From Acidobacteriaceae bacterium (GTDB lineage: Bacteria > Acidobacteriota > Terriglobia > Terriglobales > Acidobacteriaceae): 6,428 nucleotides of DNA. The stretch spans positions 1-6,428 of the forward strand of contig DAHUZD010000266.1 of assembly GCA_027306745.1 (NCBI GenBank). The letters run 5' to 3'. The translations under genes and the position numbers were made by a program. The notes under the pieces are model-generated. The model was given only the letters and a program-made list of their open reading frames with translations, was not told the origin of the DNA and ran no database searches. Positions 1 to 6,428 of the stretch are shown piece by piece (positions within the stretch are counted from its first letter, which is position 1; every line of letters begins with the position of its first letter).

Positions 1-1
1 A

Positions 2-169
2 CAAAGCATCACCGACGTGCCCCGCGATCCACGCGACAAGCCCATCGATCCAGTCACACTGTACAAGGTGACGATCGTGCAAAATGGACAGCCGCTGCCG
101 CCGGTTCCATCCGCACCCCAGCCCGCGCAATCTGCGGCGCAACCCGCGCCAGCAGGCAGCGGCAAGTAA
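2..169 (+). CDS. 3' end of a cyclophilin-type peptidyl-prolyl cis-trans isomerase (partial)
   Basis: An open frame enters from the left edge and stops at TAA 167-169, giving the last 55 residues of a protein. Its segment SITDVPRDPRDKPIDPV lines up with the C-terminal strand of the complete cyclophilin just downstream (ISNLARDRQDKPKTPV): I, RD, DKP and PV are shared at the same spacing. I therefore infer that this is the end of a second cyclophilin, a family that catalyses cis-trans isomerisation of X-Pro bonds. The last roughly 26 residues are a Pro/Ala/Gln-rich tail (QPLPPVPSAPQPAQSA and on) that the downstream paralogue lacks; it is probably disordered. The catalytic core is outside the window, so neither activity nor a signal peptide can be judged. 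The next gene starts 32 bases later on the same strand, which suggests one transcript. The family call rests on this short tail only. Confidence 0.72.
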   Translation, partial: QSITDVPRDPRDKPIDPVTLYKVTIVQNGQPLPPVPSAPQPAQSAAQPAPAGSGK

Positions 170-187
170 CCCATTCCCAAACACTGC

Positions 188-193
188 AAGGAG
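188..193 (+). promoter_or_regulatory. Ribosome binding site of the complete cyclophilin gene
   Basis: AAGGAG lies 8 bases before the ATG at 202. This is a near-consensus Shine-Dalgarno at ideal spacing and supports that start. Confidence 0.8.
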
Positions 194-201
194 CACACCG
201 C

Positions 202-732
202 ATGTCCTACGCACCCGGAACCTACGCCGTCTTCAATACATCTGAAGGCAAGATCGTCTGCCGTCTTTTTGAAAAGGATGCGCCGAAGACCGTCGCCAAC
301 TTTATCGAACTTGCCGAGGGTAAGCGCGAGTGGACGCATCCCACCAGCAAGCAGAAGAGCAGCGATAAGCTCTACGACGGCACGATTTTTCATCGTGTGA
401 TTCCCGACTTTATGATTCAGGGCGGCGACCCGGCAGGCACGGGATTTGGCGGACCTGGCTACCAGTTTGAAGATGAGACCAAAGGCTCGCGCCACGCCTT
501 TGATGTGAAGGGCAAGCTGGCCATGGCCAACGCGGGACCCAATACGAATGGCTCCCAGTTCTTTATCACGGTTGCGCCCACACCCTGGCTGACGGGCAAG
601 CATACGATTTTTGGCGAAGTGATCGAGGGCCAGCCAATTGTCGACAAAATCTCCAACCTGGCGCGCGACCGGCAAGACAAGCCCAAGACACCCGTGGTGA
701 TTGAGTCGCTGGCGATTGAGCGAATCGCGTAG
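202..732 (+). CDS. Cyclophilin-type peptidyl-prolyl cis-trans isomerase, cytoplasmic
   Basis: This 176-residue protein is a single complete cyclophilin domain (EC 5.2.1.8), which speeds folding by isomerising peptidyl-prolyl bonds. The core motifs are FHRVIPDFMIQGGDP (residues 63-77), MANAGPNTNGSQFFI (108-122) and WLTGKHTIFGEV (129-140). Residues matching the human CypA active site are R65, F70, M71, Q73, N110, Q119, F121, W129, L130 and H134, so it should be active. The Trp at 129 is the residue associated with cyclosporin binding in eukaryotic cyclophilins; many bacterial ones have Phe there. A short insert (EWTHPTSKQKSSDKLYDG, 43-60) precedes the catalytic strand. There is no signal peptide or membrane segment, so it is probably cytoplasmic. 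The ATG at 202 is backed by AAGGAG 8 bases upstream. It follows another cyclophilin gene end by 32 bases and converges on mdh. The family assignment is very secure; the symbol (ppiA or ppiB) is left open. Confidence 0.95.
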   Translation: MSYAPGTYAVFNTSEGKIVCRLFEKDAPKTVANFIELAEGKREWTHPTSKQKSSDKLYDGTIFHRVIPDFMIQGGDPAGTGFGGPGYQFEDETKGSRHAFDVKGKLAMANAGPNTNGSQFFITVAPTPWLTGKHTIFGEVIEGQPIVDKISNLARDRQDKPKTPVVIESLAIERIA

Positions 733-763
733 CTGTAGTTCCAACAGCAGCACATGCAAGGAA

Positions 764-810
764 AAACGGAGTCCTTTTGAGCAGAATCCATGCGCAAAAG
801 GACTCCGTTT
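764..810. terminator. Perfect 16-bp hairpin between convergent genes, likely terminator
   Basis: The arms AAACGGAGTCCTTTTG (764-779) and CAAAAGGACTCCGTTT (795-810) are exact reverse complements around a 15-base loop. The loop can itself pair GCA with TGC after one mismatch. It begins 31 bases after the cyclophilin stop. On the + strand the 3' arm ends in GTTT followed by CTTCTCC, so the U-tract is weak. On the - strand the stem is followed by TTTTTCC, a better tract. It probably ends the cyclophilin transcript and may act in both directions as back-up for mdh. Confidence 0.72.
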
Positions 811-847
811 CTTCTCCAGCACTTTGTCATTTCCAGATGCGCGCAAA

Positions 848-901
848 GAAAAATCCAGAAAAGCCAGGCCTCAGTTTCAGCCAGCATTCTCTGGATTCTT
901 C
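848..901 (-). terminator. Candidate intrinsic terminator of mdh
   Basis: Read on the - strand, AATCCAGA (897-890) and TCTGGATT (859-852) pair as an 8-bp stem, flanked by one mismatch and three more pairs (GAA with TTC). The stem runs directly into TTTTTCTTT, a good U-tract. It begins 57 bases after the mdh stop. The loop is long (about 30 bases), which weakens the case. Confidence 0.5.
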
Positions 902-957
902 ACTCCTGTTGGTCGTTCAGAATGCCTCGAGTTGTACAGCAACCCGAAACCATGCAG

Positions 958-1929
<972 letters not shown>

Positions 1930-3330
1930 TTACATGTTGGCGATCATGCGCGTGGCAAATTCGCTGGTTTTAACCTTGGTTGCGCCTTCCATCTGGCGTT
2001 CAAAGTCATACGTGACGAACTTTTGCTGAATCGTACGCGCCATGGAGTCTTCAATGAGCCTTGCGGCCTCGCTCCAGCCAATGTAGTCAAAGAGCATGAC
2101 GCCAGAGAGCATGACCGAGCCGGGATTGATGACATCCTTGTCGGCATACTTGGGCGCTGTGCCGTGCGTGGCTTCGAAAACAGCATACCCATCGCCGATA
2201 TTCGCGCCGGGCGCAATGCCCAAGCCGCCCACCTGCGCTGCGCAGGCGTCGGAGATGTAGTCGCCGTTCAGATTGGTCGTGGCCAGAATGCTGTACTCCT
2301 CGGGCCGGACGATGACCTGCTGGAAGATTGAGTCTGCAATGCGGTCGTTGATGAGCAATTTTTGCTTCCAGCGGCCTTCACCATGCGTGACGCCGATGCG
2401 CGCGATGACCTGCTCGATCTCGGCATAAACCTGCTTGCGGAAGCTCTCCGGAGCATGTTCCAGTCCGGGCTCGATCATGGCTGCATTTTCCTGCACGGTG
2501 AGTCCGCGGTTGGCGTCGCGGTTGCCCAGAATCCAGCTCTCGCGCTCGGTGATGACCTGATCGCGGAACTCCTCGGTGGCCACTTCATAGCCCCACTCGC
2601 GGAATGCGCCTTCGGTGAACTTCTGAATGTTGCCCTTGTGTACCAGCGTGACGCTCTTGCGGCCGTTTTTCAATGCGTATTCGATGGCCGCACGCACCAA
2701 GCGCTTGGTGCCCGTGATGGAGATTGGCTTGATGCCGAGGCCGGAGTCTTTGCGGATTTTCTTCTTGGTGCCAGCCAGCAGCACGTCATTGAGAAAATTA
2801 AGCAGTTGAATCTGCTCATCGGTACCTTGGCGAAACTCCACACCCGAGTAAACATCCTCAGTATTTTCGCGGAAGATGACCACATCCAGCTTCTCTGGAC
2901 GCTTGACCGGGCTGGGAACGCCGGGATAGTAGCGCACCGGGCGGACGCATGTATACAGGTCGAGCGTCTGGCGCAGAGTAACGTTCAACGAGCGGATGCC
3001 GCCGCCGACCGGCGTGGTGAGCGGACCTTTGATGGAGACGCGAAAATCACGCGCGGCGTGAACGCTGTCGTCTGGCAGCCAGTTTTTGAAGCGCGCGTAG
3101 GCCTTTTCTCCGGCGAAGATTTCAAACCACACCACTTTGCGCTTGCCGCCGTAGGCCTTTTCCACGGCTGCGTCAAAAACGCGTTGAGAGGCGCGCCAAA
3201 TATCGCGTCCCGTGCCATCGCCTTCAATGAATGGAATGATGGGATGGCTGGAGACTTCCAGTTTTCCTTTGTTGTATTGGATCGCCTCGCCGTCGGCGGG
3301 CACGGGTATGCCGTTGTAGCTGTCCTGCAT
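1930..3330 (-). CDS. icd: NADP-dependent isocitrate dehydrogenase, long form
   Basis: The enzyme decarboxylates isocitrate to 2-oxoglutarate with NADP as acceptor (EC 1.1.1.42). From the ATG at 3330 it has 466 residues, against 416 in E. coli Icd. Substrate residues are S114, N116 and R120 ([13 protein letters not shown]), R130, R154 and Y161 (RENTEDVY), and K232. Metal aspartates are D357 and D361 (NLNGDYISD). The cofactor site has H389, K394, Y395 and N402 plus Y441 and R445 (VTYDFER), the set that gives NADP specificity in E. coli. The extra length is one segment at about 269-320, between ERESWIL and the strand before [11 protein letters not shown]; from memory, cyanobacterial Icd proteins have a similar insert. 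An in-frame GTG at 3339 gives 469 residues, but GGAG at 3341-3344 is 1 base from GTG and 10 from ATG, so I chose ATG. S114 matches the Ser phosphorylated by AceK in E. coli; no aceK is visible here. It is the first gene of an icd-mdh unit. Confidence 0.95.
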   Translation of the reverse strand: MQDSYNGIPVPADGEAIQYNKGKLEVSSHPIIPFIEGDGTGRDIWRASQRVFDAAVEKAYGGKRKVVWFEIFAGEKAYARFKNWLPDDSVHAARDFRVSIKGPLTTPVGGGIRSLNVTLRQTLDLYTCVRPVRYYPGVPSPVKRPEKLDVVIFRENTEDVYSGVEFRQGTDEQIQLLNFLNDVLLAGTKKKIRKDSGLGIKPISITGTKRLVRAAIEYALKNGRKSVTLVHKGNIQKFTEGAFREWGYEVATEEFRDQVITERESWILGNRDANRGLTVQENAAMIEPGLEHAPESFRKQVYAEIEQVIARIGVTHGEGRWKQKLLINDRIADSIFQQVIVRPEEYSILATTNLNGDYISDACAAQVGGLGIAPGANIGDGYAVFEATHGTAPKYADKDVINPGSVMLSGVMLFDYIGWSEAARLIEDSMARTIQQKFVTYDFERQMEGATKVKTSEFATRMIANM

Positions 3331-3359
3331 GAATTGCACGCTCCGGTTGCGGATGAAAG

Positions 3360-3389
3360 GTTACAGAACAGGCTATCACTCCAGTTCCA
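3360..3389 (-). promoter_or_regulatory. Weak candidate promoter for icd-mdh
   Basis: On the - strand, TGGAAC (3389-3384) and TGTAAC (3365-3360) are 18 bases apart and lie between the upstream terminator and the icd ribosome site. Each hexamer is only a partial match to -35/-10 consensus. The main argument is position: the strong terminator at 3398-3433 means icd needs its own promoter in this short gap. Confidence 0.25.
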
Positions 3390-3397
3390 TCCCTCGC

Positions 3398-3433
3398 AAA
3401 AAACGCCGGGAAGCAGGTGGGCGCTCCCCGGCG
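3398..3433 (-). terminator. Strong intrinsic terminator of the VWFA-related gene
   Basis: On the - strand, CGCCGGGGAGC (3433-3423) pairs with GCTTCCCGGCG (3414-3404) over 11 bp, including one G-U, around an 8-base loop. It is followed at once by six T residues. It begins 20 bases after the VWFA gene stop, a textbook rho-independent terminator, and it insulates icd from upstream transcription. Confidence 0.93.
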
Positions 3434-3452
3434 AATTCCCTGGTTTTTCCAC

Positions 3453-4928
3453 TTACTGAAGGTGACGCAAATCACCCACGTCAGCGGAACCGATAGCTCC
3501 TGTAGCCTCATCCCGAACGACGATGCGCAGCCGCCCTTTGTTTTCCTTGATGGGAAGGTCCAAAGCAACCGGCAGTGTATGCCCGCGCAGATTCACGCCA
3601 CTGTCGGCCTTGGCTTGCAGCGCTTGCACAACGCTGGTTGCCTGCACAACCTTACCGCTGCTGGAAAATTGCGCAGCGGCCACATCCAAATGGCAGACCA
3701 AGGCTCCGCCGGTGGCGGACTGCCAGGCAACGCTGCCGCCATCCAAATTCAAAGTGATGTGCGTGGTTTTGGTTTTCGGGTCCATCTGCACTGAATTGGA
3801 AAGTACGGCCAGACCGATGTACGGCAACGAACTGCTCAAGGCAATCTGGAGCTGTGCCTGCGTCTTTTGCACGAAGGCTGGCTCCTGATTGGGCAGGCCG
3901 TAATAGCCCTGCCGCGCGTAGGCTGTCACTCCGGGACGGTCTACGTTGACTTGGATAGCTCGCAGCGCATCATTCGCAGCGGTATTTGTGGTTGCATACC
4001 GCAGAGTATATGAGGCGCTGGCCCACTGATAGGCCCAAGCCAGTTCCATGTCCAGATCATCACGCCCATAAAAAACATTGCCCCCGCTCTGCACCACCAA
4101 CGCCCGCAAATCCAATGGCGCAAAGGTTGCCTGGTTGATCTGTGACGGCAGCGGAGAAAAATGCGCATACCAGAGATTGCCATAACTGCGCGTTGCCGAG
4201 GCTCCGCGCGGGTCAATGGAGTCTATCGTGATGTGGGCCTGCATCAACTGGTTGGCGATTTGCTGAATCAGCGCATACGTGCTGACTTGCATGCCGTGGT
4301 CAAAATTCATCTGGCCGATGGTCGAGAAACCGGGAGCTATCCAAATGACCGTCGTATTGGCTGGGTAGCTGCGCACAGAGGAGGCAATCTGCTGCAAGCA
4401 GGCCAGAGCGATATTCATGCGATCAACACGCCCGATGCTGCCATTGTTGCGCAATTGATAAGCCACCAACGTTGTGTGATGACTTAATGCCGTGTCCAAA
4501 GCATTCGCATCGCGCGTGTAATCGTGCAGAAGAACCAGTCCATCTTGGGTGACTGCGACAAACAAGGTCGGCTCGAGCAGTGTACCTCCGCTGTCCTTGA
4601 AAAACTTGTGCAGCTTGGTGCGTGCAAAGGAAATTGTGTCGAAGCTCGTGCTCAGTTCGTCCAAAACAAGCACAGCTCGTGCAGGTGCTTCGGGTAATGC
4701 ACTGCCCGGCGCAGAAAATCCATCGATGGGCTGTGCGGTTTTATTTTCAAGGACCGTGAAATCGCTCTGCTTCAGGTTGGGAACGGGAGCATTCTTTTTG
4801 TCGACTACGGTCACATTCAAGACGACCGTTGCCTTGCCAGCTTGCGGCGGAGCTTGTGCGAAAGCAGGCCCAGCCAGCATGAACGCGGCAAGCCAGAAGC
4901 CTGCGGCCATGTAAGTTTTTTGATTCAT
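3453..4928 (-). CDS. Secreted VWFA-related protein (acidobacterial type)
   Basis: This 491-residue protein matches the pattern of the VWFA-related family that is abundant in Acidobacteria (TIGR03436 in my recollection); its function is unknown. Residues 1-25 form a Sec signal peptide (hydrophobic FWLAAFMLAG, cleavage likely after AFA). Residues 33-71 are the usual N-terminal strand region, with the family-like phrase VPNLKQSDFTVLENK. The von Willebrand A-like domain spans about 84-310: strand AVLVLDELSTSF (85-96), TVIWIAPGF (193-201), ITIDSIDPRG (233-242) and SGGNVFYGRDDLD (281-293). The stretch INVDRPG-like QVNVDRPGVTAYARQGYYG (326-344) closes that part. A C-terminal beta-rich region (about 352-491) ends with LRIVVRDEATGAIGSADV. 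The metal site reads D-E-L-S-T-S rather than canonical DxSxS, so metal binding is uncertain. GGAG 8 bases before the ATG supports the start. The gene is monocistronic: terminator downstream, divergent gene upstream. Confidence 0.88.
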   Translation of the reverse strand: MNQKTYMAAGFWLAAFMLAGPAFAQAPPQAGKATVVLNVTVVDKKNAPVPNLKQSDFTVLENKTAQPIDGFSAPGSALPEAPARAVLVLDELSTSFDTISFARTKLHKFFKDSGGTLLEPTLFVAVTQDGLVLLHDYTRDANALDTALSHHTTLVAYQLRNNGSIGRVDRMNIALACLQQIASSVRSYPANTTVIWIAPGFSTIGQMNFDHGMQVSTYALIQQIANQLMQAHITIDSIDPRGASATRSYGNLWYAHFSPLPSQINQATFAPLDLRALVVQSGGNVFYGRDDLDMELAWAYQWASASYTLRYATTNTAANDALRAIQVNVDRPGVTAYARQGYYGLPNQEPAFVQKTQAQLQIALSSSLPYIGLAVLSNSVQMDPKTKTTHITLNLDGGSVAWQSATGGALVCHLDVAAAQFSSSGKVVQATSVVQALQAKADSGVNLRGHTLPVALDLPIKENKGRLRIVVRDEATGAIGSADVGDLRHLQ

Positions 4929-4936
4929 CAGATAAT

Positions 4937-4940
4937 CTCC
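4937..4940 (-). promoter_or_regulatory. Ribosome binding site of the VWFA-related gene
   Basis: GGAG on the - strand lies 8 bases before the ATG at 4928, supporting that start and the complete signal peptide. Confidence 0.7.
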
Positions 4941-4946
4941 GTGAAA

Positions 4947-4958
4947 GATATCGATATC
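4947..4958. promoter_or_regulatory. Perfect 12-bp palindrome, possible operator
   Basis: GATATCGATATC is its own reverse complement. It sits in the divergent region, just upstream of the VWFA ribosome site and about 20 bases downstream of a promoter-like TATACT on the - strand, where a bound regulator could block transcription. It lies within a wider inverted repeat (GTGAAAG at 4941-4947, CTTTCAC at 4986-4992). A regulatory role is inference only. Confidence 0.35.
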
Positions 4959-4975
4959 AATCGACGAACCACGCC

Positions 4976-5004
4976 AGTATATTCCCTTTCACGATTGCAG
5001 TCTT
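4976..5004 (-). promoter_or_regulatory. Candidate promoter of the VWFA-related gene
   Basis: On the - strand, AAGACT (5004-4999) and TATACT (4981-4976) are separated by 17 bases. TATACT matches the -10 consensus at five of six positions; the -35 is weak. A start near 4969 would give a leader of about 40 bases containing the palindrome at 4947-4958. On the + strand the overlapping TATATT (4978-4983) could be the -10 for the divergent Sco gene, but I find no good -35 for it. Confidence 0.33.
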
Positions 5005-5077
5005 GAGTTGGTGTTTTCCGCCTTTGTGGGCGCTGCAGCCCATTTGCATTCAGCTTAGCTTTCATCTACAAAGAGGG

Positions 5078-5962
5078 GTGAGCTGTACTCTTCACCTTCG
5101 CCGCATCCTCAAGCCACTTACAGCGATTTGCTTGCTCTACCTGTCTGCATACAGACTGCCTGCGCAGGTAGCCGCCATGCCAGACAACCAACCCGCTGGC
5201 ACCGCACCAGCCTCTCAATTGCCTGCCTATTTGCAGCACGCAGGCATTGACCAAAATTTGAATCGTCTTTTGCCACTGAACGCTGGGTTCACCAGCAGCT
5301 CTGGAGCGGTGGGGCCGCTGGGACATTATTTTTCTCGCCGGCCTGTGGTGATGGCGCTGGTGTACTACCACTGTGGCCTGCTGTGTCCGCAGGTGCTGCA
5401 CGGCATGGCCGACGCGTTGAAGCAGACTGGATATACCCCGGGCAAGGATTACGAAGTTGTCGTCGCCAGTATCGATCCCATGGACACAAGCGCCGATGCG
5501 CTCGAATCCAAACAACAATTTCTGCAATGGATGGGCCTGCCGGCCCATCAGGCGGGCATCCACTTTTTGACCGGGCCGCAAAACTCCATTGACGCATTGA
5601 CCAGCGCCGCTGGCTTCCACTACGTGCGTGTGCCTGGGCCAGATGGAAAGATGACGCAGTTTGCCCACTCCAGCGTGATCTTTATCGCCACACCCGGCGG
5701 GCGGCTCTCAAAATACCTGTCGGGCATCTCCTACCAGCCACGCGATGTGCGCCTGTCGCTCATCGACGCATCAGGAGACAAGATCGGCTCCTTCAGCGAT
5801 CTGGTGCTGATGTATTGCTGCAATTACAGCCCCAGCACGGGAAAATATACCGTATCCATTTTGCGCGTGTTGAGCATTGCCGGACTGTTCACCATGTTTG
5901 CCATTATTGGCATGATCTTTCTGCTAACGCGCAAGCCCGCTGGAATGCAACCGACTCGTTGA
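5078..5962 (+). CDS. Sco1/SenC/PrrC-type copper chaperone or thiol-disulfide protein, C-terminally anchored
   Basis: This is a thioredoxin-fold Sco-family protein; relatives deliver copper to the CuA site of cytochrome c oxidase or keep its thiols reduced. From the GTG at 5078 it has 294 residues. A signal peptide covers about 1-33 (LRRILK, then PLTAICLLYLSAY, cleavage near VAA). The Sco CxxxC motif is C99 and C103 (YYHCGLLCP), and the third metal ligand is H197 (QFAHSS). Family phrases include SIDPMDT, HFLTGP and GRLSKYLSGISYQPRDVRLS. A transmembrane helix at about 260-283 with tail RKPAGMQPTR anchors the C-terminus, leaving the catalytic domain outside the membrane. Two further cysteines (247-248, YCCNY) precede it. 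The start is uncertain: a TTG at 5003 would add 25 residues and no site has a well-placed Shine-Dalgarno; GTG gives a clean signal peptide. No cox genes are adjacent in view. Confidence 0.88.
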   Translation: MSCTLHLRRILKPLTAICLLYLSAYRLPAQVAAMPDNQPAGTAPASQLPAYLQHAGIDQNLNRLLPLNAGFTSSSGAVGPLGHYFSRRPVVMALVYYHCGLLCPQVLHGMADALKQTGYTPGKDYEVVVASIDPMDTSADALESKQQFLQWMGLPAHQAGIHFLTGPQNSIDALTSAAGFHYVRVPGPDGKMTQFAHSSVIFIATPGGRLSKYLSGISYQPRDVRLSLIDASGDKIGSFSDLVLMYCCNYSPSTGKYTVSILRVLSIAGLFTMFAIIGMIFLLTRKPAGMQPTR

Positions 5963-5978
5963 ATCCCGCGTATTGCAC

Positions 5979-5996
5979 TCCGCAGATTACTGCGGA
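5979..5996. terminator. Short hairpin between convergent genes, weak bidirectional terminator candidate
   Basis: TCCGCAG (5979-5985) and CTGCGGA (5990-5996) form a perfect 7-bp stem with an ATTA tetraloop. It begins 16 bases after the Sco stop, and the loop contains the stop codon (TAA, - strand) of the converging gene. There is no U-tract on either side, so it may terminate poorly or only protect 3' ends. Confidence 0.4.
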
Positions 5997-6428
5997 ATAT
6001 GAAGCGGAGGCAGTTTGTGCGTGCGCCAGAATTGCTCGCGCGCGCTCTGGAAGAACTCTCCACGCCGGATCCAAAGCTGCATGTCCATGTCATAGCGCAC
6101 AAGCTGATCATTTAGAGAGTAAGGCCGGTTTTCCCTGAGCCATGCGTCCCGGTAAAGATCGTGCAACACGCCATAGCCATCGCGTAAATCCTGGCATTGT
6201 CCATTTTGGCCAGAAATGGTGTAGCTAAGCCGGGCCAGATCGTCCTGCTGTTTGGCATCATTCTGCTCGGCGGTCATGTGGGCGTATTCGTCCAGAATCT
6301 CTTGGGCAAGCTGAAATTTTTCCCCAATGAAGTCCATGCGGCGCGCACCGAGCATCAAGGCATCCAGCGCACTGCGATTGCGAATGTCTGGCTGCTGGCG
6401 CGCAGCGTCGATGTCGACCATAGCGTTC
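5987..6428 (-). CDS. 3' part of an unrecognised gene, possibly a family 20 glycoside hydrolase C-terminal region (partial)
   Basis: The frame is open from the right edge to the TAA at 5987-5989, giving about 147 residues. An ATG at 6421 exists, but the frame continues upstream of it to the edge and no ribosome site can be seen, so I treat this as the tail of a longer gene. The visible part looks mostly helical and has no membrane segment. It begins with LGARRMDFIGEKFQLAQEI and later contains DLRDGYGVLHDLYRDAWLR, then ENRPYSLNDQLVRYDMDMQL. The combination of an ARRMDFIGEK-like helix with ENRPYxLxxxLVRYD resembles, from memory, the helical C-terminal region of acidobacterial GH20 beta-N-acetylhexosaminidase-like proteins. 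The catalytic barrel would be outside the window, so this is a weak family suggestion. The protein ends in KLPPLHIPQ, and its stop codon falls in a hairpin loop shared with the Sco gene end. Confidence 0.6.
   Translation of the reverse strand, partial: NAMVDIDAARQQPDIRNRSALDALMLGARRMDFIGEKFQLAQEILDEYAHMTAEQNDAKQQDDLARLSYTISGQNGQCQDLRDGYGVLHDLYRDAWLRENRPYSLNDQLVRYDMDMQLWIRRGEFFQSAREQFWRTHKLPPLHIPQ

Noticed and set aside
2362..3459. A 365-codon open frame on the + strand opposite icd
   Set aside because: It is antisense to a clearly conserved enzyme, has no recognisable motifs, and such frames arise from GC-rich codon bias.
5066..5668. A 200-codon open frame on the - strand opposite the Sco gene
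   Set aside because: The opposite strand encodes a conserved Sco domain; the antisense protein shows no domain and no ribosome site was seen.

Overview
The window looks like chromosomal DNA of an acidobacterium, most likely class Terriglobia (Acidobacteriaceae and relatives). This is inferred from a VWFA-related secreted protein of the kind that is expanded in Acidobacteria, a Sco-like protein with a C-terminal membrane anchor, a long-form NADP isocitrate dehydrogenase, and moderately GC-rich coding DNA. No rRNA, tRNA, CRISPR array, insertion sequence or phage gene is visible.

Layout. Positions 1-732 (+ strand) hold the 3' end of one cyclophilin-type peptidyl-prolyl isomerase gene and a second, complete cyclophilin gene 32 bases later; they are probably co-transcribed tandem paralogues. 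The 225-base gap at 733-957 has no gene but contains two hairpins that suit termination of the converging transcripts. Positions 958-3330 (- strand) hold a two-gene TCA-cycle unit, icd followed by mdh, with a 45-base spacer. A strong intrinsic terminator (3398-3433) separates icd from the upstream VWFA-related gene (3453-4928, - strand). That gene is divergent from a Sco1/SenC-type copper chaperone gene (about 5078-5962, + strand), and the short region between them carries a perfect 12-bp palindrome and AT-rich promoter-like hexamers. The window ends with the 3' part of a - strand gene (5987 to the edge) that I tentatively relate to the C-terminal region of family 20 glycoside hydrolases. Its stop codon lies in the loop of a small hairpin shared with the end of the Sco gene.

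How the genes relate. Icd makes 2-oxoglutarate and NADPH, and Mdh interconverts malate and oxaloacetate, so their co-transcription couples two TCA-cycle dehydrogenases. The cyclophilins are general folding catalysts. The Sco protein probably serves cytochrome c oxidase CuA assembly or thiol/copper handling outside the membrane, but no cox genes are in view. The VWFA-related protein is secreted and of unknown function.

I see no clear case for a previously undescribed system. The items most worth checking are the divergent regulatory region at 4929-5077, the true start of the Sco gene, the extra segment in Icd, and the unusual metal-site motif of the VWFA protein.
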